Shown here: one piece after another, positions 55,116 to 63,875 of the stretch | Layout: every line of letters starts with the position of its first letter | Position numbering within the stretch: position 1 is the first letter of the stretch | NCBI RefSeq assembly: GCF_900474185.1 | Contig: NZ_UCNW01000009.1 | Location: 310,001 to 374,000 of the forward strand | Reading direction: 5' to 3' | Length of the DNA stretch: 64,000 bases | From: Synechococcus sp. UW69 | Lineage (GTDB): Bacteria; Cyanobacteriota; Cyanobacteriia; PCC-6307; Cyanobiaceae | Program-made: the position numbers and the translations under genes | The notes under the pieces: model-generated | Seen by the model: the letters and a program-made list of their open reading frames with translations, nothing else | Databases searched by the model: none | Told to the model about the DNA's origin: nothing

Positions 55116-55874
55116 ATGACCCGTCTTCAGCAGCTGCCCGCTTCTCTGCAGCGCAGCCTCGAGCAGCGCTCTGCGCTCAAGGTGATCGCTGGCCTGATGA
55201 ATTTTGATGCCGCCAGCGTGGAGCGGGTCGCCCGTGCAGCAGGGCGTGGCGGTGCTGATCTGATCGATGTGGCCTGTGATCCTGCCCTGGTGCGCCTGGC
55301 GATTGAGGCCTCCGGTGGCGTGCCGGTGTGTGTGTCGTCGGTGGAGCCCGAGCAGTTCCCCGCGGCCGTGGCCGCCGGTGCGCAGATGGTGGAGATCGGT
55401 AACTACGACGCCTTCTATCCCCAAGGCCGGATTTTTGATGCCGCTGAGGTGCTGGAGCTCACCCGCCGCACCCGCCAACTGCTGCCCAACGTTGTGTTGA
55501 GCGTCACGGTGCCCCACGTGTTGCCGATGGATGAGCAGGAACAGCTGGCCATCGATCTGGTGGCGGCCGGTGCCGATCTGATCCAGACCGAGGGCGGCAC
55601 CAGTGCCAAGCCCTTCAGCGCTGGTCACCTCGGCCTGATCGAGAAGGCTGCTCCCACCCTGGCGGCGGCCCACAGCATCAGCCGTGCTGTCGACGTGCCC
55701 GTGCTTTGTGCTTCGGGGCTCTCGGCGGTGACGCTGCCGATGGCGATTGCCGCCGGTGCCGCCGGCGTGGGTGTCGGTTCAGCGGTGAACCGCCTCCAGG
55801 ATGAGCTGGCGATGCTGGCTGTGGTGCGCGGTCTGCGCGACGCCTTGGGCAGCGCTGTCGCGACCCGCGTCTGA
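55116..55874 (+). CDS. ycf23: DUF561 family protein, Ycf23 homologue
   Basis: This 252-residue protein matches Ycf23/DUF561, a TIM-barrel family conserved in cyanobacteria and some plastids. Segments seen are LKVIAGLMNFDAASVERVAR near the N-terminus, GADLIDVACDPALVRLAIE, VEIGNYDAFYPQGRIFDA, and IQTEGGTSAKPFSAGH. The last two have the look of a phosphate-binding barrel. The biochemical role is unknown. It starts at ATG 55116, 16 nt from the divergent tilS start. A long hairpin and then psbZ follow. Confidence 0.9.
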   Translation: MTRLQQLPASLQRSLEQRSALKVIAGLMNFDAASVERVARAAGRGGADLIDVACDPALVRLAIEASGGVPVCVSSVEPEQFPAAVAAGAQMVEIGNYDAFYPQGRIFDAAEVLELTRRTRQLLPNVVLSVTVPHVLPMDEQEQLAIDLVAAGADLIQTEGGTSAKPFSAGHLGLIEKAAPTLAAAHSISRAVDVPVLCASGLSAVTLPMAIAAGAAGVGVGSAVNRLQDELAMLAVVRGLRDALGSAVATRV

Positions 55875-55888
55875 GCCTGAATCACCGC

Positions 55889-55935
55889 TGAGCGGAGCGC
55901 TTTTCCCCTTCAGGGTGTGAAGAGTGCTCCGCTCA
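55889..55935 (+). terminator. Long hairpin between ycf23 and psbZ, possible terminator
   Basis: TGAGCGGAGC (55889-55898) pairs perfectly with GCTCCGCTCA (55926-55935). The stem continues inward through GCTTTTC/GAAGAGT (two G-T pairs) to 17 pairs, around a CCCTTCAGGG mini-hairpin. It begins 15 nt after the ycf23 stop. No T tract follows, so it is either an unusual terminator or an mRNA-stability or processing element ahead of psbZ. Confidence 0.55.
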
Positions 55936-55987
55936 CTCTCGGGAGCAGCGGCTCTCGTGTGAAAATCGAACCCTGACTTCCAGTTCC

Positions 55988-56176
55988 ATGCAGTTCATCA
56001 ACACGCTGACCGTTCTGGCCCTGGTGGTGGCGTCTTTTGCCTTGATCGTTGCGGTGCCGGTGCTGTATGCCTCCAGTGAGGACAGCGGCCGTTCCAACCG
56101 ACTGATCCTTTTGGGCAGTGCTGTTTGGGTCGCCCTGGTGCTGCTGAACTGGGGTGTGAGCTTCTTCGTCGTCTGA
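55988..56176 (+). CDS. psbZ: Photosystem II protein PsbZ (Ycf9)
   Basis: PsbZ is a two-helix core subunit of photosystem II that helps hold the antenna and PsbK/Psb30 in place. The 62-residue protein has two membrane segments (about 5-27 and 39-60) with the conserved linker ASSEDSGRSNRLILLGSAVW. The sequence opens MQFINTLTVLALVVASFALI, typical of PsbZ. A long hairpin lies upstream. ribH follows 63 nt later. Confidence 0.96.
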   Translation: MQFINTLTVLALVVASFALIVAVPVLYASSEDSGRSNRLILLGSAVWVALVLLNWGVSFFVV

Positions 56177-56239
56177 TTTCGTCTATCAGCCGCAACCGGC
56201 GGGTGCCACGATGGCTGAGATTCAGTCGGCACCTTCCCA

Positions 56240-56722
56240 ATGGCCACGTTCGAAGGACGTTTCTCTGACGCAGCTGGTCTGCGCGTCGGCATCGTCGTGG
56301 CTCGTTTCAACGATCTCGTCACCGCCAAGCTGCTGAGCGGCTGTCTCGACTGCCTCAAGCGCCATGGCGTGGATGTGTCGGAGACCAGTTCACAGCTCGA
56401 TGTCGCCTGGGTGCCGGGTTCATTTGAACTGCCGATCGTGGCCCAGCAGATGGCCCGCTCCGGTCAGTACCAGGTGCTGGTCACCCTGGGTGCCGTAATC
56501 CGTGGCGATACCCCCCATTTCGATGTGGTGGTCGCAGAAGCCAGCAAGGGCATTGCGGCGGTGGCGCGCGACACCTCCGTGCCCGTGATCTTCGGGGTGT
56601 TGACCACCGACACGATGCAACAGGCGCTGGAGCGGGCTGGCATCAAGAGCAACCTGGGCTGGAGCTATGGCCTGGAGGCCCTTGAGATGGGCAGCCTGAT
56701 GCGCGCGTTGCCTTCGGCTTGA
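56240..56722 (+). CDS. ribH: 6,7-dimethyl-8-ribityllumazine synthase
   Basis: RibH makes the lumazine precursor of riboflavin and usually assembles into icosahedral or pentameric shells. The 160-residue protein has [27 protein letters not shown], and [12 protein letters not shown] (84-95) with the catalytic His93. [17 protein letters not shown] is another signature. It ends 4 nt before the stop of the opposing mutS gene. Confidence 0.97.
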   Translation: MATFEGRFSDAAGLRVGIVVARFNDLVTAKLLSGCLDCLKRHGVDVSETSSQLDVAWVPGSFELPIVAQQMARSGQYQVLVTLGAVIRGDTPHFDVVVAEASKGIAAVARDTSVPVIFGVLTTDTMQQALERAGIKSNLGWSYGLEALEMGSLMRALPSA

Positions 56723-56726
56723 TGCT

Positions 56727-59438
56727 TCAGGCCGCCAGCTGATCCAGCACCTGACGGGCCCGTTGCACTACCGGCTTGGGAACGCCGGCTAAACGCGCCG
56801 CTTCGATGCCGTAGCTGCGGCTGGCGCCGCCGGATTGCACCTGGTGAAGGAACACCAGGTCGTCGCCGGTTTCTTCCACCAGCACCTGGAAGTTGGCCAC
56901 GTTGTCGCGTTCGGAGGCCAGGTTATTGAGCTCGTGATAGTGGGTGGCGAACACCGTGCGGCTGCCCAGATCGCCTGCCAGGTGCTCGCTCACTGCCCAG
57001 GCAATCGAGAGGCCATCGAAGGTGGCGGTGCCCCGCCCTATCTCATCGAGCAGCACCAGGGAACGATCGCTGGCGTGGTGCAGGATGTTGGCGGTTTCGG
57101 CCATCTCCACCATGAAGGTGGACTGGCCGGCGGCCAGATCATCCACAGCCCCCACCCGGGTGAAGATCCGATCGGCGATGCCCACGCTGGCGGATCGGGC
57201 CGGCACCCAGCTGCCGATCTGAGCCATCAATTGGATCAGGCCGATCTGGCGCAGATAGCAGCTCTTGCCACTGGCGTTGGGACCCGTGAGCACCACCAGG
57301 TCGGTGCCATCCCCGAGTTGCACATCATTGGGGGTGAAGGCGGTTTCCACCAGCCGTTGCTCCACCACCGGATGGCGGCTGGCCTCCAGCTGCAGCCCAC
57401 GGCTGTCGGTGATGCTGGGGGCGCAGTAGCCACCGCTGGCGGCCACGTCGGCCAGGCCCGTGAGGGCATCAAGGGCCGCAACGGCGCGGGCCGCCTGGCG
57501 GATCGGGGCGGCCATGGCGCCCACCTGCTCCCGCAAGTGGCAGAACAGTTCGTATTCCCGCTGGCAGGCGCGGGCCCGCAGCTGGAAGATGCGGCCCTCC
57601 CGCTCCTTGAGGTCGGGGGTGATGAAGCGTTCCTCGTTGGCCAGGGTCTGGCGTCGGATCCAGTGGTCCGGCACCGAGCTGGCCTTGGCTTTGCTCACCG
57701 CCAGGAAGTAGCCGAAGGTGCGGTGGTGCTGCAGTTTCAGGGTGCTGATGCCACTGAGTTGGCGCTCCTGCTGCTCCTGATGGCTGAGCCAGGCGTCCTG
57801 ATCGTCCAGCTGGTTGCGCAATCCATCCAGGAGAAGGTCGACCCCGTCATGGATCAGATCGCCTTCCGAGAGCGATAGCGGCGGTGCTTCCACCAAGTTG
57901 TGGCGAATGGTCTGGGCCAGTTCGGCCAGGGCCGGATCGGGGGTCAGCAGCTGCTGCAACCAGTCGGGGCCCTCGCTGATGGCAGCCTCCAGCCGTGCCG
58001 TGAGTTGGGGCAACCGCTCCAGACCATCGGCGATGGCCACCAGATCGCGGGCACCGGCATGGCCCGCGCCGGCCCGGCCAGCCAGCCGTTCCAGGTCGCC
58101 CATCGGCCGCAGCAGCTGGCGGATCGTCAGCCGCAGGCTGCGTTCACCCACCAGGCTGCTGACCAGATCCTGGCGCTGCTGAATGGCCTGGAGGTCCATC
58201 AAGGGAGCTTCCAGCCAGCGGCGCAGGCAACGGCCGCCCATGGCGGTAAGGGTGCGATCGATGGCCCAGAGCAACGACCCCTGCAGCTGGTTGTCGCGTT
58301 GGGTGGCGGTGAGTTCGAGGTTGCGGCGGGTCTGGGCATCCAGCACCAGGGCATCGCCGCGGTGCACGATCGCCGGCACCTCCAGGGGAATGCGGCTGTC
58401 GTCTTCCAGGGGCTGGGTGTCTTGCAGGTAGCGCAGCAGGCCGCCGAGGGCCTGCAGGGCCAGGGGATGCTCCGGCAGGCCCAGGCCATCGAGGCTGCTG
58501 AGGCGGTAGTGCTGCTGCAGGGTGCGCTCCGCCTCGGCGGGGCTGAAGGGGGTGCTGGCCATCGGCGTCAGCCGCAGCCGTTCCGGGCACCAGGCCGGCC
58601 GGCCCGCGTCGTGGCCGGCGGCCCAGAGCAGTTCGGAGGCCTCCTGCTGGGCCAATTGCTGGTGCAGGGCGCTGCTCTCCTCCCGCTGCATCACCTGCAC
58701 CTCGCCGGTGCTCACATCAGCGCTGGCCAGGCCCCAGCGCAGCGGTTGTTTGCCCTGGGCTGGCTCCACCACCACCGCCGCCAGCCAGTTGTTGCGGCGG
58801 GCGCTGAGCATGCCCTCCTCCAGCACGGTGCCGGGGGTCAGCACCCGGGTGATGTCCCGCTTGAGCAGGGCGCCTTTGGTGGGGGTGGTTTCGAGCTGAT
58901 CGCAGAGGGCCACGCTGTAGCCCTGCTTGATCAGTTCGGCGCAGTAGCGCTCGGCGGCATGGTGGGGGATGCCCGCCATCGGCACGCGGCCGATCGCCTT
59001 GCCGCCCTCCTTGCCGGTGAGGGTGAGTTCGAGCACCCGGGAGAGTTCGATCGCGTCTTCGAAGAAGCACTCGAAGAAGTCGCCCAATCGATAGAGCAGC
59101 ACCCGCTCGGGATGGGCCGCCTTGAGCTCCACGTAGTGGCGCAGCATCGGCGTGAGCTGCTGTGGATCCAGTTGGCTGTGGTGGGCCCAGGCCGGTTCGT
59201 CGCTGCTGGGTTCGGGATCGCTCGCCCCTTGGGGCTCAGCGCTGGTGTCGCTTGCGCTGGCCTGGCGTGTTCGGGGCCGGGCGGCGGCATCGGCCCCCAG
59301 CTCGTCGTCGCTGAGATTCTGGCTGGCCGTGGGGGACTTGCTAGCTGAACCCCAAATAGCAGGCGCTGTGGGCTCAGGAGCGCCGAACAGACTTCCTTGT
59401 AGTGCCTCATCCTGGGGTTGGGAATTGGACCGCGGCAT
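56727..59438 (-). CDS. mutS: DNA mismatch repair protein MutS
   Basis: MutS recognises mismatches and recruits repair enzymes. After a poorly conserved, Pro/Ser-rich N-terminal extension (about 90 residues), the mismatch-binding domain shows [16 protein letters not shown] (the Phe-x-Glu-type reader element, here F.EC). Later come the core lever domains and the ATPase with Walker [13 protein letters not shown] near residue 715 and [12 protein letters not shown]. The protein is 903 residues, slightly long because of the N-terminal extension. It is downstream of the pse cluster on the same strand, and the gap contains a possible promoter. Confidence 0.97.
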   Translation of the reverse strand: MPRSNSQPQDEALQGSLFGAPEPTAPAIWGSASKSPTASQNLSDDELGADAAARPRTRQASASDTSAEPQGASDPEPSSDEPAWAHHSQLDPQQLTPMLRHYVELKAAHPERVLLYRLGDFFECFFEDAIELSRVLELTLTGKEGGKAIGRVPMAGIPHHAAERYCAELIKQGYSVALCDQLETTPTKGALLKRDITRVLTPGTVLEEGMLSARRNNWLAAVVVEPAQGKQPLRWGLASADVSTGEVQVMQREESSALHQQLAQQEASELLWAAGHDAGRPAWCPERLRLTPMASTPFSPAEAERTLQQHYRLSSLDGLGLPEHPLALQALGGLLRYLQDTQPLEDDSRIPLEVPAIVHRGDALVLDAQTRRNLELTATQRDNQLQGSLLWAIDRTLTAMGGRCLRRWLEAPLMDLQAIQQRQDLVSSLVGERSLRLTIRQLLRPMGDLERLAGRAGAGHAGARDLVAIADGLERLPQLTARLEAAISEGPDWLQQLLTPDPALAELAQTIRHNLVEAPPLSLSEGDLIHDGVDLLLDGLRNQLDDQDAWLSHQEQQERQLSGISTLKLQHHRTFGYFLAVSKAKASSVPDHWIRRQTLANEERFITPDLKEREGRIFQLRARACQREYELFCHLREQVGAMAAPIRQAARAVAALDALTGLADVAASGGYCAPSITDSRGLQLEASRHPVVEQRLVETAFTPNDVQLGDGTDLVVLTGPNASGKSCYLRQIGLIQLMAQIGSWVPARSASVGIADRIFTRVGAVDDLAAGQSTFMVEMAETANILHHASDRSLVLLDEIGRGTATFDGLSIAWAVSEHLAGDLGSRTVFATHYHELNNLASERDNVANFQVLVEETGDDLVFLHQVQSGGASRSYGIEAARLAGVPKPVVQRARQVLDQLAA

Positions 59439-59551
59439 CTGCAGCTTTCTCGGAACCGGATCGTACCGAGAGTGCTGCTCTCTAAATCTTTAATTCCAAA
59501 GCTGAATGGAGACTACGTGTGATTGGTATATTGGTTGGAGAAAATCTTCGT
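59439..59551. other. A/T-rich intergenic gap between the pse cluster and mutS
   Basis: This 113-base gap has no ORF of note. It holds a small hairpin, GAGAG-CAGCA-CTCTC, on the minus strand at about 59485-59499 (estimated), followed by T/A-rich sequence. Several TATA- and TTTAAA-like runs could act as the mutS promoter. It marks the point where base composition shifts between the mutS side and the sugar genes. Confidence 0.4.
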
Positions 59552-60601
59552 TTAAATAAGCTGATCCAGGCTTAAAGGTGTCCCTGAGTCGTAGCCTCGC
59601 CTGGCCTTTCGTCCCAGTAGTTGTTGGTAGAGATGAGGTGGTGCACCGTCACCAGGACGAACGATTCGAATATTCTCCGCTGTAAAGACATCACCTTCGA
59701 TGATGTCTTGAGCGACATAAATGGATCGGCGAAATACGAGGCTCTTGCGTTCCGCTTCCGTTGGGCCATAGCGCACTGTCCCAAGGGCTTGCCAGGCTCG
59801 TTTTGATTCCTCAACCAAGTTCGCCATCTCCTGAGGCTCTAAAGAAAAGGAGCTATCTACACCGCCGTCTTTTCGCGCCAAGGTGAAATGTTTTTCAATC
59901 ACAGAAGCACCCAGAGGCACTGAGGCAACAGCAACCCCAAGGCCCATGGTGTGGTCGCTGAGACCTACTTCGGTATGGAATAAACCGCGCAGATGGGGGA
60001 TGGTGCGAATATTAGTGTTTACGGGACTCGCTGGATATGTGCTCGTGCATTTCAGCAAAATTAGTTGGGTGCAACCTGCATCGCGAGCAGTATTCACAGC
60101 CAGTTCGAGCTCACCAAGGCTTGCCATCCCCGTTGAGATAATGAGAGGTTTTCCTGTAGCTGCCGCTTTAGCAATTAAGGGTAGGTGATTATTTTCGAAA
60201 CTGGCTATTTTGTATGCAGGAGCATTGAGCTCTTCTAGGAAGTCGACGGCTGTTTCGTCAAATGGTGAACTGAAACAGATCACTCCCAGGTCGCGGGCGC
60301 GCTCCATGATCGGAGCATGCCATTCCCAGGGTGTATAGGCAAGTTTGTAAAGGTCATGCAAATTTTTCCCAGACCATAGAGACTCAGCATCATCAATTTC
60401 GAAACTTCCGCCACGCTTGTCCAGCGTCATGGTGTCAGCGGTGTACGTTTGCAATTTGATGGCATCTGCGCCCGCTTTAGCGGCAGCTTCAACTATCTCT
60501 AATGCTCTTGCCAAGCTCTGGTTGTGATTGCCGCTCATTTCGGCAATCACAAATGGTGCATGGTCTGTACCGATGGGTCTGCCAGCTATTTCAATCGTCA
60601 T
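59552..60601 (-). CDS. pseI: Pseudaminic acid synthase PseI (NeuB family)
   Basis: NeuB-family enzymes condense phosphoenolpyruvate with a 6-carbon aminosugar to give a nonulosonic acid. The barrel starts with FVIAEMSGNHNQSLARALEI (the EMSGNHNQS type typical of PseI; NeuB and LegI differ here) and contains KLQTYTADTMTL, CTSTYPASP and GLSDHTMG. The C-terminal SAF domain spans about 290-345 with RRSIYVAQDIIEGDVFTAEN. At 349 residues it is full length. The family is a near-certain call; PseI rather than NeuB or LegI is inferred from the local motifs and from the linked pseG. The start overlaps the upstream gene's stop as ATGA. Confidence 0.9.
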   Translation of the reverse strand: MTIEIAGRPIGTDHAPFVIAEMSGNHNQSLARALEIVEAAAKAGADAIKLQTYTADTMTLDKRGGSFEIDDAESLWSGKNLHDLYKLAYTPWEWHAPIMERARDLGVICFSSPFDETAVDFLEELNAPAYKIASFENNHLPLIAKAAATGKPLIISTGMASLGELELAVNTARDAGCTQLILLKCTSTYPASPVNTNIRTIPHLRGLFHTEVGLSDHTMGLGVAVASVPLGASVIEKHFTLARKDGGVDSSFSLEPQEMANLVEESKRAWQALGTVRYGPTEAERKSLVFRRSIYVAQDIIEGDVFTAENIRIVRPGDGAPPHLYQQLLGRKARRGYDSGTPLSLDQLI

Positions 60602-61338
60602 GAGGAGGGTTCTTGTTTAGGAGTTTGGACAGTTGCTGTTGAGCTAATCCTCACGTCGGCGTAGAGGCCATCGCTCCGCTGGGAGACACGTCTGAATTCC
60701 AGTCTCATGCCATTTACTTCCAAAAACGCGTGTGGATAGCCTGCTGCATCAAGCATGCGGATCTGGTCATACCAAGCAGATAGCTCGCCTTCTGTGCAGA
60801 GAGACAGATTGCTTTGGGCTGGGGTTCGTCGAGTGAACAGCACAGGATTGCCATGCTGTGGCTTGGCTTTTGGTCGCTCGTGAACTATGCGTTCAATCAT
60901 TTTTTCAATCAATTTATCAGCCTTGAGAAAAATTTCCTCAGCGCTCCCATGGAGATCCAATGGCTCTTTGAGATATACATCACCCGCATCTAATTCCTTA
61001 CAGCAACGCAGGGCTGTGAGCATTGTGGTGACATGTCCATGTTGGATCAGATTCTGCAGTGGGCTGCCGCCACGACCATAGGGCAGGTCAGTCATGTGAA
61101 AAATGACGGTCGGCCACCTACCCCAGACTGACTCCGGGATCAAGTAACTCCAGTGCGGCACAAAGATCCATTGGGGATTGATTTCAGCGATGGACTCTGT
61201 TCTGAGCTGCTCTGGACAGGAGACGATCTCAACATGTCGATCCAGGCGTCGTGCGAGACGCTCGGCAATGGAACTGTTCCACGGTTTGCTGGACAGGATC
61301 AAGAGACCTTGTTGTTGAGTAGGTGAGATATCGCTCAT
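60598..61338 (-). CDS. Formyltransferase-like protein (Fmt/ArnA-type fold)
   Basis: This 246-residue protein resembles the formyl-tetrahydrofolate transferase domain: TVIFHMTDLPYGRGGSPL (78-94) is a variant of the NxHxSLLP..G motif with the catalytic His81, and ELDAGDVYLKE (115-125) holds the conserved Asp. The Fmt C-terminal domain is absent, so a tRNA substrate is unlikely. Short forms of this fold N-formylate amino sugars. Between pseI and pseG homologues, an amino group of the nonulosonic acid or its precursor is the likely target. The stop overlaps pseI (ATGA), and the ATG overlaps the stop of an interrupted short ORF. Confidence 0.8.
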   Translation of the reverse strand: MSDISPTQQQGLLILSSKPWNSSIAERLARRLDRHVEIVSCPEQLRTESIAEINPQWIFVPHWSYLIPESVWGRWPTVIFHMTDLPYGRGGSPLQNLIQHGHVTTMLTALRCCKELDAGDVYLKEPLDLHGSAEEIFLKADKLIEKMIERIVHERPKAKPQHGNPVLFTRRTPAQSNLSLCTEGELSAWYDQIRMLDAAGYPHAFLEVNGMRLEFRRVSQRSDGLYADVRISSTATVQTPKQEPSS

Positions 61339-61574
61339 TTCAAAGGGTTTTGCAAATACACGTGGTAGAGGTCGGTGGGTCTCATGGGACTGAAGTTATT
61401 TTCCCCCAGTGCCTGAGTTTTGGACCTGATGAGCTCATTCTGGCTATTTCTCAGTAGGCTGAGGTCTTCGGTTTGTGATTCCTTTAGATCCACCTTCGCA
61501 ATGGAAAAGCCAGATCAACTGCCATAGGTCCGTATTGAGCTTGTCTTGTGTTCTTGATTATTGAGGTCGTCCAT
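61335..61574 (-). pseudogene. Short ORF interrupted by one in-frame TGA, between the PseG fusion and the formyltransferase
   Basis: Reading from ATG 61574 the frame gives 19 codons (MDDLNNQEHKTSSIRTYGS), then a TGA at 61517-61515, then continues in the same frame for 59 codons (SGFSIAKVDLKESQ and onward) to a TGA overlapping the start of the formyltransferase gene. The ATG overlaps the 3' end of the PseG fusion by 17 nt. Fit to both neighbours suggests a once-intact 78-79 residue gene, now broken by a nonsense mutation, a sequencing error, or recoded. A shorter product from GTG 61493 (52 residues, ending YHVYLQNPLK) is possible. No function recognised. Confidence 0.55.
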
Positions 61575-63177
61575 GAGGGGATGCCTTGTGCCAGCGAATT
61601 ACGCCTCGATCCCGTGGAATGCCAATCAACGCTCTCTCTTTGGCAAAGTTGGCCCGGCTAAAACATGCATTACTTGCCGCGTTGCTAGCCAGTACCTCAG
61701 CAACAGCATCGATGCCAGGTCCCCAGTGCTCCTCCATGGTTTGCAGACCAAGGCGCAGCATTTCTACTGCCAGGCCATAGCCACGTGCACAGCGGTCAAT
61801 TGAGAGATCAATCGTGGCCTCGTGACCACCACTATTGGCATGGAGCAGCTGCCTATCGAAGCGGATCTGGCCAATTGGAATATCCTCCTCGGTCGTAGCA
61901 ATGAGAAGCAATCGATTGGGATCGTTCAGGCCCTTTGAAAACCATTGTTTGTGAGCAGAAGGACTGATCGGATTTCTCGAAAAGCTGTTCGCCCTCACCT
62001 GATAATCATTTGCCCAGCGGAGAAGTACGGCTTCATCCTTTTCCTCGACCCGCCGAAGTTTAATAGCTGATTGCGGGCCGAGCACCGATAGGGCTAGACG
62101 AGATGCACCATTGCCATCGGTGAGGTTGCTGCCAGCGTCATGGAAACTTTCAACGCTATTGGTGATTTGAGATAGCAGTTCGGCCCTAATTTGCTCAACA
62201 CTCACTGTTGTCGCATCGCCAAGGAGTTTGCAATGACCAGCCTGATCGAGGGCTTTGGCGATAGGCCTTTGATTTGCAGCTATAGTTATCATTAGAGTAG
62301 GTAATTTGAGGCAAGCACGCTCCCAGGTAGTGGCACCTCCGGCGCCGATCGCTATATCCGCTCGTGCGATCAGTCCCGCCAGACTTGGCAGAGGGCCATG
62401 AAGAGTGGTTTTTGCTCGTTGAGCTATCAGATTAGTAACTTTTTTTCGGTGTAGCGTCTGGCGCCCGAGAACCACATCCACCGCAACGTGGGCTAAATCA
62501 GCATCCATTAGTGCTTCTAGGGCCCGACCGGAGAGATTGTCAGAATCCACTCCTCCGAAAAATATAAGCACCCTGCTCAACTGCTTACGAAGCGGCACTA
62601 ACGGCTGAAGCTGGCTGTATTCCGGCCCCAGTAGGGCATAGTGCGGACCTATTAATTGGCGGCAATCGGTTGGCACTAGCCCCTGGTATCGCTGTTCGCT
62701 AGCTGCACCTAAGAAATTTTGATCCAATAACAGGTCTGCCAAGTGAGGTCGATTTGCCAGGTCATCTATTACCAGCAACTTTGTGTAAGCATCTTCACCA
62801 AGTCCGATCTTGACTTCTGATTGCCACTTGGCGTCAAGTCCATAGTGATCCACTACAAGCCAATCACTCTTGCCGGTCTTTGCTAACGAAAGAGCCTTCA
62901 GACAGTCGTGAGCATCCTGCGCTTGGCTGCAACCGAGCCAGGATTCATAGAGCTTTCGACCCTCCAATCCATCGCATAACGCAAGCTCTTGTTCCGGTAA
63001 CGCCAGCACTCGAAATTCTTTCTCCAGAAGGGCGATGAGATCACCAGGTTGGCGACGACAGATAAATACAACTTCTGCGCCTTGCTGCAGCAACATGCGG
63101 GCCAACGTTCGGCAGCGAATGACATGGCCACTGCCAATTGAGAAAGATGCGTCGCAGCGAATGAGAATCCGAGTCAC
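61558..63177 (-). CDS. PseG-type UDP-sugar hydrolase fused to a GNAT acetyltransferase
   Basis: The first part (about 1-360) matches PseG, which removes UDP from UDP-2,4-diacetamido-trideoxy-altrose: MTRILIRCDASFSIGSGHVI with His18 at the catalytic position, then VVDHYGLDAKWQ, LLVIDDLANRPHLADLLLDQ and IGAGGATTWERACLKLP. The second part (about 385-535) is a GNAT acetyltransferase (IKLRRVEEKDEAVLLRWAND; then GHEATIDLSIDRCARGYG with the acetyl-CoA loop), probably the PseH N-acetyltransferase of the same pathway. GTG 63177 overlaps the deacetylase stop as GTGA; the longer frame to 63285 is antisense. A fusion would couple two successive steps. Domain calls are from motifs only. Confidence 0.82.
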   Translation of the reverse strand: MTRILIRCDASFSIGSGHVIRCRTLARMLLQQGAEVVFICRRQPGDLIALLEKEFRVLALPEQELALCDGLEGRKLYESWLGCSQAQDAHDCLKALSLAKTGKSDWLVVDHYGLDAKWQSEVKIGLGEDAYTKLLVIDDLANRPHLADLLLDQNFLGAASEQRYQGLVPTDCRQLIGPHYALLGPEYSQLQPLVPLRKQLSRVLIFFGGVDSDNLSGRALEALMDADLAHVAVDVVLGRQTLHRKKVTNLIAQRAKTTLHGPLPSLAGLIARADIAIGAGGATTWERACLKLPTLMITIAANQRPIAKALDQAGHCKLLGDATTVSVEQIRAELLSQITNSVESFHDAGSNLTDGNGASRLALSVLGPQSAIKLRRVEEKDEAVLLRWANDYQVRANSFSRNPISPSAHKQWFSKGLNDPNRLLLIATTEEDIPIGQIRFDRQLLHANSGGHEATIDLSIDRCARGYGLAVEMLRLGLQTMEEHWGPGIDAVAEVLASNAASNACFSRANFAKERALIGIPRDRGVIRWHKASPHGRPQ

Positions 63178-63875
63178 ACCACCTGCCGTAGTAAGAAGAA
63201 CGCCTCCGCTGCCTCCACACCGACCTGGGCTCCACGCCAGCGGGCCAGGCTTTCCAGAGCTTCTAAAGAGCGAGCATGAGGCCAAGGGCGCATCTCACTT
63301 GCATAAGCCAATAAAGCCTCGCGCTTGCGTTGCCACTGATTGGAAATGTCAACAAACCAGTTGGGTAGGAATGCCGGCGCTGATCCGGGTGGTTGCCATT
63401 CGCTGCTACTGGCCACTTCGAAGCTGAGCATTCGTCGAACAGGTTGTCCAGGTGAGGGCCTACAGGCTGTGACAACGGCCTCGTGTAGTCGCCGATGATC
63501 TACATTCACATCACCGGAATGGTGCACGTAGACCATTTGAGGCCGATGGTGCTCAATGCGTTCTTCAATTTGCTTGACGAGGTCTAGACGATCAAGTGAA
63601 TCCAGACGATTGTCCGGAAAATCTAGAAGTTCGACTCCTGCTGCTCCAAGAATCGATCCAGCTGCCTGTGCAGCTTTGCCCAGTTCAGATAGTTCTTCTT
63701 TGGCATGCAGACGATCACGCTGTGGCTGCCGGGAGGTTGCTCCCTCGGCCATGATCAGCACCTGCACGTGATCACCTGCATCGGAATGCTTAGCGATTGT
63801 GCCGCCACAACCGAGCACTTCATCGTCTGGGTGAGCGGCGATCACTAACACTTTTTGGTCTTCAGAAGGTGGCAT
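63174..63875 (-). CDS. PIG-L family deacetylase (LmbE-like)
   Basis: This 233-residue zinc hydrolase has the PIG-L motif AHPDDEVLGCGGT (14-26) and the second metal motif DVNVDHRRLHEAV with its two His. PIG-L/LmbE enzymes remove N-acetyl groups from GlcNAc-PI, bacillithiol precursors and various amino sugars. In this operon it could deacetylate a nonulosonic acid or its UDP precursor, making a free amine. The stop overlaps the start of the PseG fusion, so the genes are translationally linked. The substrate is inferred only. Confidence 0.85.
   Translation of the reverse strand: MPPSEDQKVLVIAAHPDDEVLGCGGTIAKHSDAGDHVQVLIMAEGATSRQPQRDRLHAKEELSELGKAAQAAGSILGAAGVELLDFPDNRLDSLDRLDLVKQIEERIEHHRPQMVYVHHSGDVNVDHRRLHEAVVTACRPSPGQPVRRMLSFEVASSSEWQPPGSAPAFLPNWFVDISNQWQRKREALLAYASEMRPWPHARSLEALESLARWRGAQVGVEAAEAFFLLRQVV

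Noticed and set aside
57900-59348. 482-codon plus-strand open frame
   Set aside because: It mirrors the third codon positions of mutS; Gln/Gly/His-rich without motif.
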